This document shows, piece by piece, positions 1 through 7,520 of a stretch of DNA of 64,000 nucleotides. This stretch comes from Caulobacter sp. (lineage in GTDB: Bacteria; Pseudomonadota; Alphaproteobacteria; Caulobacterales; Caulobacteraceae). Numbering within the stretch: position 1 is the stretch's first letter; every line of letters begins with the position of its first letter. The stretch is from positions 30,467-94,466 of the forward strand of contig JARWZW010000030.1 of the NCBI GenBank assembly GCA_029866155.1, read 5' to 3'. The notes under the pieces were generated by a model. That model was not told where the DNA came from, did not search any database, and worked only from the letters and a program-made list of their open reading frames with translations. Made by a program: the position numbers and the translations under genes.

Positions 1-16
1 CAGAGAGTCCGCTGTC

Positions 17-202
17 TTGTACGTCTGCAACTGCAATGGCATCCGCGAACGCGAGGTGCGCCAGGCCATCGACGAGGGCGCCTCACGGCCGGCCGACATC
101 TTTCGGCGCCAGCAGTGCCAGCCGCAATGCGCCAAGTGCGTCTGTGACATGCGGCGGATGATCGATGAGCAGCGGGAAACCCTGCGCTACGCCGCGGAAT
201 AG
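17..202 (+). CDS. bfd: Bacterioferritin-associated ferredoxin (Bfd)
   Basis: Small 61-residue [2Fe-2S] protein. The four cluster cysteines are Cys4, Cys6, Cys38 and Cys41, the spacing expected for Bfd. In the known family Bfd docks on bacterioferritin and passes electrons to its heme so that stored Fe(III) is released as Fe(II). The start is a TTG 16 bases from the window edge; starting there gives MYVCNCNG, the usual family N-terminus. The bfr gene follows after 116 bases on the same strand, which supports the assignment. The promoter lies outside the window. Confidence 0.93.
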   Translation: MYVCNCNGIREREVRQAIDEGASRPADIFRRQQCQPQCAKCVCDMRRMIDEQRETLRYAAE

Positions 203-318
203 GCGCAGGCCACCTATCTGGCCGCCCCTGACATCACGGTCTGTTCACCCCGTCACGCCTTGCCAGCCGTTGCCTGTGCGGGCGTACTGTCCGCCTCGAA
301 AAACAGGGAATCACCGCC

Positions 319-810
319 ATGAAGGGCGATCCGGCCATTATCCGCATCCTGAACGCGGTCCTGACCAACGAACTGACGGCGGTGAACCAGTATTTCCTGC
401 ACGCCCGGATGTACCAGCACTGGGGCCTGAGCCGGATCGGCCAGATCACCTATGACGAGTCCATCGGCGAGATGAAACACGCCGATAAGCTGATCAAGCG
501 CATCCTGTTCCTGGATGGCCTGCCCAACCTGCAGGACCTGCACAAGCTGAAGGTCGGCGAGACCGTGCCTGAAGGGCTGGCCGCCGATCTGGCGGTCGAG
601 GTTGGCGGCCGGGCGACCCTGATCCCCGGCATCCAGGCCTGCGATGCGGCCCAGGACTATGTCAGCCGCGAACTGCTGGTCGAGATCCTGTCAGACACAG
701 AGGAACATATCGATTTCCTGGAAACCCAGCTGGACCTGATCCGCACCCTGGGCGAGGCCAACTACCTGCAGAGCGCCATGGGCCCCCTGGAAGGCGGCGG
801 GGGTCACTAG
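319..810 (+). CDS. bfr: Bacterioferritin
   Basis: A 163-residue ferritin-like four-helix protein of normal length. It stores iron as a 24-mer and oxidises Fe(II) at a diiron site. Ferroxidase ligands Glu18, Glu51, His54, Glu94 and His130 are present, with Tyr25 nearby and Met52 for the inter-subunit heme. The position that is Glu127 in the E. coli protein is Thr here (codon ACA at 697-699), followed by Glu128 and Glu129. The C-terminus is a short Gly/His tail. The gene lies just downstream of bfd and ends before a strong stem-loop at 827-872. Identity is secure; full ferroxidase activity is not shown because of the Thr. Confidence 0.96.
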   Translation: MKGDPAIIRILNAVLTNELTAVNQYFLHARMYQHWGLSRIGQITYDESIGEMKHADKLIKRILFLDGLPNLQDLHKLKVGETVPEGLAADLAVEVGGRATLIPGIQACDAAQDYVSRELLVEILSDTEEHIDFLETQLDLIRTLGEANYLQSAMGPLEGGGGH

Positions 811-826
811 ACGAAGGCCGGTCAGC

Positions 827-872
827 TTCGCCTCAAGTGGTCCAGCGGGCCAGAGGCTTCCCTTGAGGCGAA
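827..872 (+). terminator. Stem-loop downstream of bfr, possible terminator
   Basis: An 11-bp perfect inverted repeat, TTCGCCTCAAG at 827-837 and CTTGAGGCGAA at 862-872, encloses a second small hairpin (TGGTCC, loop AGC, GGGCCA at 838-852). It starts 16 bases after the bfr stop. No T-run follows, so it may act as an mRNA 3'-end stabiliser rather than an intrinsic terminator. Confidence 0.45.
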
Positions 873-892
873 CGGGTCATCACTCCGCCCCC

Positions 893-1006
893 TAGAGCCT
901 GTTTCGATCCGATAGCCGCTTAGCACTTATCGGAACATGCTCTGATTCAAAGGGTTAGAGCATGTTTCGATCCGATAACCGCTTCACACTTGTCGGAAAA
1001 TGCTCT
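893..1006. repeat. Two tandem copies of a 51-bp palindromic repeat
   Basis: Copies at 893-943 and 956-1006 are near identical and separated by 12 bases. Each starts TAGAGCNTGTTTCGATCCGA and ends in TCGGAANATGCTCT, so the two ends are imperfect reverse complements and each unit can fold into a hairpin. The second copy overlaps the last two bases of the stop codon region of the receiver gene at 1005-1799. This looks like a dispersed REP-type element of the host genome; no further copy was noticed in the window. Confidence 0.7.
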
Positions 1007-1799
1007 ACCTCCTGCCGCCGTCCGGTTCGGTCGGGAAGAAGTCCATCAACCGCGCCACCGCCGGCTTGAGGCGGGCCATATCGGCGCTATCACCAATGGC
1101 CTGGCCAAGGGCGGCGGCGGCCTCCATCAGTTTCAGGTCCCCCACGGCGACAGCGGCCTGTTGCAGGTCCACGGCCTGGGCCAGCATGGCGCGCCGGGCC
1201 TGGGGCCAGTCGGTCCCTACAGCCTGGTAGGCGGCGCGAACGATCCTCAACGACTGCAGGATCTTGGCCTGGGCCGGGGTTTTCTGAGCGTCGGAGCGAC
1301 GCTTGCGCGGGCCGGTATAGTCGCCGCTGTTGAACCGCCGACGGTCCGGTCCGACATAGTGGACCGCTTCCACCCAGTCCCTGGGCTTGAGGGCCACGGC
1401 CTCGAGGCGACGGACCAGGTCCTTGATGGTAAAGGGCTTGCGAAGGAATTCATGGACGCCGGCGTCGCGGGCATTGAGGATGGTCTGTGCGGTCGCGTCG
1501 CCCGTGACCATGATGATCGGCGCCTTGCGGCAGGACAGATCGCTGCGCCGAAAGGTCCTGGCCAGCCGGGCGCCGTCCAGCTCCGGCCCCGTATTCTCGA
1601 CAAACAGGATCTGGGGATCCACCGCCCGCGCTGTATGGATCGCCTTGCCATCCGAGGCGGCGGTCCAGACCTGACAGGTTACAAGACTGCGCAGCAGTTC
1701 CTGCAACAGCTTGTTGGCGGCCGAATTCGGATCAACAATAAGAACCCGCTGCAGTTGCGGGGCCATGCGCTGCATGATCCTGTCGTCGGCGCTCAGCAC
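1005..1799 (-). CDS. Receiver-domain protein with Glu at the phospho-acceptor site
   Basis: A 264-residue protein with a receiver domain at about residues 17-140 and a helical C-terminal region with no recognised output domain. Asp23 fits the acidic pocket, Thr99 and Lys121 (FLRKPF) are the conserved switch residues. The phospho-acceptor position in ILFVENTGPELDG is Glu68 (codon 1596-1598), not Asp. After the receiver comes YVGPDRRRF and a second GPRKRR basic stretch, a motif seen in some alphaproteobacterial receiver proteins. A Glu at this site often mimics the phosphorylated state, so it may be constitutively active or non-phosphorylated. There is no histidine kinase beside it. About 260 bases upstream are non-coding. 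Confidence 0.8.
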   Translation of the reverse strand: MLSADDRIMQRMAPQLQRVLIVDPNSAANKLLQELLRSLVTCQVWTAASDGKAIHTARAVDPQILFVENTGPELDGARLARTFRRSDLSCRKAPIIMVTGDATAQTILNARDAGVHEFLRKPFTIKDLVRRLEAVALKPRDWVEAVHYVGPDRRRFNSGDYTGPRKRRSDAQKTPAQAKILQSLRIVRAAYQAVGTDWPQARRAMLAQAVDLQQAAVAVGDLKLMEAAAALGQAIGDSADMARLKPAVARLMDFFPTEPDGGRR

Positions 1800-2060
1800 T
1801 GCTAGTATGGATCCACGATCATTAAACCGGACAGGTTAATGTCACAAACAGTGTAAACATACTGTTGCAGATCGACTTCCGACATAGCTCCATTCTTTGG
1901 TCTGCGCCGTGCGGAATGGCTTGAAATGATCGGGTCCATCTTCTTTCCATCTAGTTTTGATGATTCCGGCAGAACCTGAATGGGTCCGGGCGCCGAAAGG
2001 ATTCCCAAGCGCCCTGAAAGTCTCTAGTTGGACCCGACAGTCCAAGGAGCTTTCCTGCCC

Positions 2061-3071
2061 ATGGCCAGGCGATCCATTGCCCTTCCGTTGCTGCTGAGCC
2101 TGGTGACCAGCCTGTTGCTGGCCGCCTGCGACACCGAAAAACGGGATGACCGTCCGCCGGAAACCGGCGACCGGGCGGTCGCCCGGGTGGATGGCCAGCC
2201 CATCTGGGCCTCCGACGTCAAACGGGAAGCTGTGTCCCAGGGCCTCATCGGCGAGGGCGAGCCCCTGGACATCCAGTCCGACCTGTTCAGGCAGGTGCTG
2301 GAGGAGGTCATTGACCGGGATCTGCTGGCAGCCGAGGCCATCAAGCGCGGCATCAACAAGGATCCGACGGTCCAGCGGCGGCTTGCGGCGGCCCGCAAGC
2401 GAATCCTGGGCGACATGCTGGTCGCCGGCGTCGTCGAAAAGGGCGTGACCGAGGAGAACATCCAGACCCTTTATCGCGAGCAGCAGAAACTTTCGGCCCG
2501 CTCGGAAGAGATCAAGGCCCGCCAGATCCTGCTGCCATCGGCTCCCGCGGCCGAGGACGTCAAGAAGCTGCTGGCGGCGGGCGCCTCCTTCGACGCCCTG
2601 GCCATGGAGCGGTCAACCGACAGCGCCACCCGCTTCAGCGGCGGCGATTTTGGCGGCTTCTTCACACTGGATGTCATGTCGCCCGCCTATCAGGCGGCGC
2701 TGAAGGCTGCGCAGCCGGGACAGATCGTCGGTCCCGTCGCAGTCGAGGGCGGCTGGGCCATCGTCCGGGTCGATGAAAAACGACCCGAACAGCCCATAGC
2801 CATCGAGGCGGCCCGGCCGCAGATCGTCCGTTTTCTGACCTATGGACAGGTGCGCGACCTGCTTGAGAAGCTGCGGGGCGGCGCCAAGGTCGAGAACCTT
2901 CTTCCCAAGGGCCCGGCCCTGCCCGGAGCGCCCAGCGAACCGGCGGCCGCTCCCCCCGCCCCCCCTGCGACGCCCACCCCCACCAATCCCGGGCCGACCA
3001 ATCCTGGGCCGGCGCCCGATGCGCCCACCGCCTCGCCGCCCGCCAAAACCCCGGGACCCGCCAAGCCATGA
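2061..3071 (+). CDS. PpiC-type peptidyl-prolyl isomerase lipoprotein
   Basis: A 336-residue protein. The ATG at 2061 has AAGGAG at 2044-2049; it gives a lipoprotein signal ending in the lipobox LLAAC, so the mature N-terminal Cys should be lipidated. A SurA-like helical N-terminal region (about residues 40-145) precedes a parvulin domain containing IKARQILL and GGDFGGFF. The last 45 residues are Pro/Ala-rich. It probably assists folding of exported proteins in the periplasm. The stop overlaps the argJ start (ATGA at 3068-3071), so the two are translationally coupled. A longer in-frame TTG start at 2028 is less likely because it buries the signal sequence. Confidence 0.88.
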   Translation: MARRSIALPLLLSLVTSLLLAACDTEKRDDRPPETGDRAVARVDGQPIWASDVKREAVSQGLIGEGEPLDIQSDLFRQVLEEVIDRDLLAAEAIKRGINKDPTVQRRLAAARKRILGDMLVAGVVEKGVTEENIQTLYREQQKLSARSEEIKARQILLPSAPAAEDVKKLLAAGASFDALAMERSTDSATRFSGGDFGGFFTLDVMSPAYQAALKAAQPGQIVGPVAVEGGWAIVRVDEKRPEQPIAIEAARPQIVRFLTYGQVRDLLEKLRGGAKVENLLPKGPALPGAPSEPAAAPPAPPATPTPTNPGPTNPGPAPDAPTASPPAKTPGPAKP

Positions 3072-4522
3072 CCCGCAAGACCGGAAAGTCCTCCTCCGCG
3101 CTGGATATCCCGGCCCGGGCCCTTGAAGCCGCCGCGAAGCCGGCCGAAATGGTCGGGCAGGCCGTCGAGCGCGCCCTTGATCCCCTGGCCTCGGCCATCA
3201 AGCGCGCGGCCCTCAAACGGGCCCAGAAGAGCAGCGAGACCCCGCCTCCGGCCGGAGCCAGCGCCCCGACCACGCCCGGAAAGCCGGGCCTGCTGGTGTC
3301 GCCCCTGGCCGTGCCGTTTCCGGAAATCGCCCCGGTGGCCGGAGTCGAGATCGCCACGGTCCGGGCCGGTTTCTACAGGCACGAGCGCGACGACCTGCTG
3401 ATCATGAGCTTCCCCCAGGGGGCCAGCTGCGCCGGTGTCTTCACCCGGCACGGGGTCGGATCGGCGCCGGTGGACTGGTGCAAGCGCCAGCTCACCGCCT
3501 CCAGGGGGGAGGATGTCCGGGCCCTGGTGGTCAATGCCGGCTGCGCCAACAGCTTCACCGGCAAGCCCGGCGCCGACGCCGTGCGGCGGGTGGCGACAGC
3601 GGTGGGCAAGCGCTTCGACTGCCGCCAGCGGGATGTGATGATGGCCTCGACCGGGGTGATCGGCGTGGTCCTTGATGACTCAAGGATCACAGCCCGCCTG
3701 GCCGAGGCGGAGGCGAAAATGACTCCCGACGGCTGGACCGCCGCTGCCCAGGCCATCATGACCACCGACACCTTTGCCAAGGGCGCGGTGGCGACGGCCC
3801 TGATCGACGGCCATCCGGTGCGGATCGCCGGCATCGCCAAGGGTTCGGGCATGATCGCTCCGGACATGGCCACCATGCTGTCGTTCGTGGTCACTGACGC
3901 CGATATCGCGCCGGCCGCCCTCCAGACCCTGGTCAGCCTCTATGCCCGTTCGACCTTCAACGCCGTGACGGTGGATGGCGACCGGTCGACCAATGACACC
4001 CTGCTGCTGTTCGCCACGGCCAAGTCTTCCGCGCCGCGCATCAGCCGGGCCGGAGACCGCCGACTGGCCGATTTCCGGGAGAAGCTTGAAGCCCTGTTGC
4101 TGGACCTGGCCCTGCAGCTGGTCCGGGATGGCGAAGGGGCGAGCAAGTTCGTCAAGATCACCGTCACCGGCGCTGAAAGCCACGCCTCCGCCCGCAAGAT
4201 CGCCCGGACAGTCGCCGAAAGTCCCCTGGTCAAGACGGCCTTCGCCGGCGAGGACGCCAACTGGGGGCGGATCGTCATGGCCGTGGGCCGGGCCGACGAA
4301 CCGGTCAACCGCGACCGGATGAGCGTACGGTTCGGAGATCTGGTCGCCGCCCAGGACGGCCTGGTCTCGCCGACCTACTCCGAGGAAAAGATGAGCGCCT
4401 ACATGAATAACCAGGAGCTTGAAGTCGGGATCGACGTCGGGGTGGGACGCGGCCATGCCGTGATCTGGACCTGCGACCTGACCAAACAGTATGTGGCGAT
4501 CAACGGCGACTATCGCAGCTGA
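3068..4522 (+). CDS. argJ: Glutamate N-acetyltransferase / amino-acid acetyltransferase (ArgJ)
   Basis: ArgJ transfers acetyl from N-acetylornithine to glutamate in the cyclic arginine pathway and self-cleaves into two chains. The cleavage and nucleophile motif IAPDMATMLSF is present, with Thr269 as the expected nucleophile. NAGCANSFTG and MASTGVIG blocks also match the family. At 484 residues it is about 75 longer than typical: the first 75 residues form an Ala/Lys/Pro-rich segment before LLVSPLAVPF, where normal homology starts. The ATG is set by the 4-bp overlap with the ppiC-type gene. The extension is in-frame and has the same base composition as its neighbours. Confidence 0.95.
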   Translation: MTRKTGKSSSALDIPARALEAAAKPAEMVGQAVERALDPLASAIKRAALKRAQKSSETPPPAGASAPTTPGKPGLLVSPLAVPFPEIAPVAGVEIATVRAGFYRHERDDLLIMSFPQGASCAGVFTRHGVGSAPVDWCKRQLTASRGEDVRALVVNAGCANSFTGKPGADAVRRVATAVGKRFDCRQRDVMMASTGVIGVVLDDSRITARLAEAEAKMTPDGWTAAAQAIMTTDTFAKGAVATALIDGHPVRIAGIAKGSGMIAPDMATMLSFVVTDADIAPAALQTLVSLYARSTFNAVTVDGDRSTNDTLLLFATAKSSAPRISRAGDRRLADFREKLEALLLDLALQLVRDGEGASKFVKITVTGAESHASARKIARTVAESPLVKTAFAGEDANWGRIVMAVGRADEPVNRDRMSVRFGDLVAAQDGLVSPTYSEEKMSAYMNNQELEVGIDVGVGRGHAVIWTCDLTKQYVAINGDYRS

Positions 4523-4555
4523 CGCACAGACCGGGCCGCAAGGCGGCTCCGGTCC

Positions 4556-5599
4556 CTACCTGGAAAACTCCGTCGTCCAGTAGAACTGCACGCGATTGGC
4601 CAAGTGCCTGGGCAAGGGCACATAACCAAGGGCCGAGGCCTGCGGACCGCCATTGAACAGGGCCCACTCGAACAGCCGGACCAGCGCTCGGCTCTTTGCG
4701 CCGTCCCTGGGATGCTTGGGGGCAAGGACGAAGGTGGTGGCGGTGATGGGATAGGCCCCGGCGCCCGGGGCGTTTGTCACCACGAGGTTGAAATCCGTTG
4801 CTGCGTCCCAGTTCACGTTCTCGACTGCCGCAGCGAAGCTGCCCGGATTCGGGGCCACGAAGTTGCCGGCGCGGTTCTTGACCAGCGCCCATGCAAGGCC
4901 GTCCCGATAGACATAGCTCAGTTCCACATAGCCGATACTGTTGTTGGTTCGTCGCACCAGAACCGACACGCCATCGTTGCCCGCTGCGCCCTTGCCAACC
5001 GGCCAGGCCACCCTGGTTCCTTCTCCGACCCGGGCTTTCCATTCCGGACTGACCTTGGAAAAGTAGTTGACCCAGTTGAAGGTGGTCCCCGATCCATCGG
5101 ACCTGTGGACGACATGGATGCTGTCCTTGGGCAATTTGAAGCCAGGATTCAGGCGCTGGATGGCCGGGTCATTCCAGCGGGTGATCTTTCCCAGATAGAT
5201 GTCGGCCAGGACCGGTCCGGTAAACCTCATCCGGCCCGGCGACACGCCCGGAATATTCACGACCGGCACAACGCCGCCGATGACCACTGGAAACTGTCCC
5301 AGTCCGTGTTTGGCCAGTTCGGCGGAACTGAGTGGCCGGTCGGAAGCTGCGAAATCGACCTTCCGCGCCTGGATCAGTTCCAGCCCGGCTCCCGACCCGA
5401 CCGACGCATAGGTGATCGTGACGCCTGTGCTTGCCCGGTAGTCTGAGGCGTAGTCCTGGACCCATCTGGACAGGATAGGATTGATGAAGGTGGACCCTGC
5501 GCCGTTCAGGGGCACAGGCTTGGCTGCGGCGATCAGCAACAGCCCGAGCAGAGGGATGGCGACCACGGCCAGAAGCCTCTTGAGTCCCGATACGTTCAT
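4556..5599 (-). CDS. pstS: Phosphate ABC transporter substrate-binding protein (PstS)
   Basis: A 347-residue periplasmic phosphate-binding protein. A signal peptide (residues 1-26) ends at AAAKPVPLNGAGSTF; the GAGSTF, ASDRPLS, DGSGTTF and TNNSIGYVE blocks line the phosphate site in this family. It lies on the minus strand between argJ and mutT with no pstCAB, phoU or phoB beside it, so the permease must be encoded elsewhere. I looked for a Pho box upstream (5600-5700) and found no convincing pair of CTGTCAT-like repeats. Confidence 0.92.
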   Translation of the reverse strand: MNVSGLKRLLAVVAIPLLGLLLIAAAKPVPLNGAGSTFINPILSRWVQDYASDYRASTGVTITYASVGSGAGLELIQARKVDFAASDRPLSSAELAKHGLGQFPVVIGGVVPVVNIPGVSPGRMRFTGPVLADIYLGKITRWNDPAIQRLNPGFKLPKDSIHVVHRSDGSGTTFNWVNYFSKVSPEWKARVGEGTRVAWPVGKGAAGNDGVSVLVRRTNNSIGYVELSYVYRDGLAWALVKNRAGNFVAPNPGSFAAAVENVNWDAATDFNLVVTNAPGAGAYPITATTFVLAPKHPRDGAKSRALVRLFEWALFNGGPQASALGYVPLPRHLANRVQFYWTTEFSR

Positions 5600-5946
5600 C
5601 TTTGTGCCCCGTAGCGCTGGCGGGTTGCGGCTATTGCCGTTCAGCTTCCAGATTCGTCATGGCAAGGGATTGAGTTGGCGCACCGTCGGCATGCTGGATC
5701 CGATGCCGAGACTGCAAGAAGTCCCGTGGGTTTCCAGACCCGACGGAGTTTGGTCGCCAACTGCAATTCTATAATTCCAATATCCTCGAACTATGGAACT
5801 TTAGCAAGCCTTCAGCCCTCGGCGGCAGCAGCAGGTGCAAATCGCCGTTGGACCGGACGCCCAGACGCGGCTTTCACGCTGAGCGGAGTTGCGGAAAGCC
5901 CTCCATGCCTCTTGTCATAGCGCCCCGACCCGGCGAACAGAGGGTC
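5600..5946. other. Intergenic region between divergent pstS and mutT
   Basis: About 350 bases with no supported gene. It must hold promoters for both flanking genes. A local AT-rich patch around 5768-5800 could be part of the mutT promoter, but no clear -35/-10 pair, Pho box or hairpin stands out. Confidence 0.5.
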
Positions 5947-6354
5947 ATGAGCAAGCCATCCCTCCTCCTTGTCGTGGCCGCCGCCCTGGTCGATGTCGAT
6001 GGACGGGTGCTGATCTGCCAGCGGCCGGCCGGCAAGCAACTGGCCGGGCTATGGGAGTTTCCGGGCGGCAAGGTCGAGGCGGGCGAAACCCCGGAGGCCT
6101 GCCTGATCCGGGAACTCAAGGAAGAGCTGGATATCGACGTCAAGGCCGCCTGCCTTGCTCCGTTCGTTTTTGCAAGCCACGGTTACGATTCATTTCACCT
6201 GCTCATGCCACTCTACCTTCTCAGGCGCTGGGACGGTGTGATCAGGGCGCTGGAACATGAGGCTCTTGCGTGGGTGAAGCCCGAAAGACTGGCCGACTAT
6301 CCAATGCCTCCGGCGGACGCGCCGCTGGTCGCCTGGTTGCGCGACCTTCTCTGA
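5947..6354 (+). CDS. mutT: MutT-family 8-oxo-dGTP diphosphatase (Nudix)
   Basis: A 135-residue Nudix hydrolase. The Nudix box runs from GGKVEAGE to RELKEELDI, with the conserved Gly, Glu and REXXEE residues; the usual final Gly of the box is Asp, a common MutT variant. It likely hydrolyses oxidised dGTP and so prevents A:T to C:G mutations. The chosen ATG at 5947 gives MSKPSLLLVVAAALVD, the family N-terminus; an upstream in-frame ATG at 5848 adds 33 unconserved residues. The stop overlaps the following Flp pilin frame. Confidence 0.92.
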   Translation: MSKPSLLLVVAAALVDVDGRVLICQRPAGKQLAGLWEFPGGKVEAGETPEACLIRELKEELDIDVKAACLAPFVFASHGYDSFHLLMPLYLLRRWDGVIRALEHEALAWVKPERLADYPMPPADAPLVAWLRDLL

Positions 6355-6518
6355 TCCAGCGCTTCTTGAGGGACCAGCGGGGCACGACGGCCGTGGAATA
6401 TGGCCTGATCGCCGGTTTGGTCTTTCTGGTGATCGTCACCTCGGTCACGGCCTTTGGCAACAGGACCACCGGTGTCATGAACAACGTCGCCACCGCCATC
6501 GACGAAGCCATCAAATAG
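6351..6518 (+). CDS. Flp family type IVb pilin, start codon uncertain
   Basis: The frame encodes RFLRDQRGTTAVEYGLIAG followed by a hydrophobic helix, the signature of Flp/Pil1 pilins with a prepilin peptidase site just before TAVEYG. The mature part is about 50 residues, normal for the family. No ATG precedes the motif in this frame. Candidates are CTG at 6351, overlapping the mutT stop as CTGA, TTG at 6366, or a GTG at 6270 far inside mutT. No cpa/tad assembly genes are in the window. It is real by motif; its translation is probably coupled to mutT. Confidence 0.75.
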   Translation: MIQRFLRDQRGTTAVEYGLIAGLVFLVIVTSVTAFGNRTTGVMNNVATAIDEAIK

Positions 6519-7440
6519 TCGGCTCGTCCCCCGGCCGGGTTTCCGGCAGGGGCTGTTCTGCAACGCCAAGCGCATCGGCCAGCCGCATGCGGGCGCTTCC
6601 CGGCTTCAAGGGTTTCTGCTGGCTTTCGTGAGGCGCCCAGCCGGTTACGGTGATGATCTCGAAACTGGCCGGGACCTTTCCGTCCGGACCGGCGAACCGA
6701 TCCTGATAGAGCGCCATGGCCCGCATCAGCACCGACCGGGTAAGGGGTTTCCGGGAGCGGTCCAGCAGGACATTGGTCTCCCCCATGGCGCGCAGGTCGG
6801 CCAACAGCCGCAGCGGATTGCCGTAGCGGACCGTCACCCGGTCCACATCGCTGACCGGCAGGGCGAACCCGGCGCGCTGCAAAAGGCCGGCGCCGTCATA
6901 GCCATCGGCAAAGGGCGAAACCCGCAGGGCCGCGCCACCGGTCAGGGCCGACTCGGCCTCCAGCAGGCACTGGCGCAGCTCCGTCAGGCTGGCGCCCCCA
7001 AGGAAGGCGCCGATGAACAGGCCGTCGGGCTTCAGGGCCCGACGGATCTGGATCAGGGCGCCGACCAGATCATTGGTCCAGTGCAGGGCCAGGGTCGAGA
7101 CGATCAGGTCCAGGCTTTCCGGGGCGAAGGGCAGACGCTCTTCATCCACCACCAGCCGGGTCCCCGATCGGCCGGCCAGCATGGCGGCCGACAGGTCAGT
7201 CTCGATCAGCTGGCCGACCCGCGCCGCCGCGGGGCTTTCGGCCAGGGCGGCGGCGAAGGCGCCGTTCCGGGCGCCCAGGTCCAGGGCCAGGGGAAAATCC
7301 CGCAGGATCGGCTCCAGCCGGGCCGCCGCATCCTGGGCCGCCCGGATCTTGAGAAAATCGGCAGCCCCGTAGCCGCTGGCTGCCCGGTTGAGGCGGCGAC
7401 GATGCAGGGCGCGGTCAAAGAGCAGCGGAGGCGAGGACAT
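6511..7440 (-). CDS. BioC/NDUFAF5-like SAM-dependent methyltransferase
   Basis: A 309-residue class I methyltransferase. The SAM-binding motif is ALDLGARNGAFAAAL near residue 50, and the VSTLALHWTNDLVGAL block is typical of BioC-like enzymes and mitochondrial NDUFAF5. Possible roles are methylation or hydroxylation linked to complex I assembly or malonyl-ACP methylation; neighbours do not include other biotin genes. The start ATG at 7438-7440 gives MSSPPLLFDRALHRRRLNRA, matching the family. It converges on the Flp pilin gene and overlaps its end by 8 bases. Confidence 0.85.
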   Translation of the reverse strand: MSSPPLLFDRALHRRRLNRAASGYGAADFLKIRAAQDAAARLEPILRDFPLALDLGARNGAFAAALAESPAAARVGQLIETDLSAAMLAGRSGTRLVVDEERLPFAPESLDLIVSTLALHWTNDLVGALIQIRRALKPDGLFIGAFLGGASLTELRQCLLEAESALTGGAALRVSPFADGYDGAGLLQRAGFALPVSDVDRVTVRYGNPLRLLADLRAMGETNVLLDRSRKPLTRSVLMRAMALYQDRFAGPDGKVPASFEIITVTGWAPHESQQKPLKPGSARMRLADALGVAEQPLPETRPGDEPTI

Positions 7441-7520
7441 GGGGAAGGGTAGATGACTCGGGATGAGGGTGAAGGAAAGGGACCGCCCTGTCCGGCTGGC
7501 GGCCGGACGGGGCCAGCGGG

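Noticed and set aside
1802..2008. Short minus-strand open frame upstream of the receiver gene
   Set aside because: No ribosome-binding site or conserved motif; it covers the likely promoter region.
5600..5700. Pho box upstream of pstS
   Set aside because: Only a single TCATGG-like half-site; no second repeat with 11-bp spacing.
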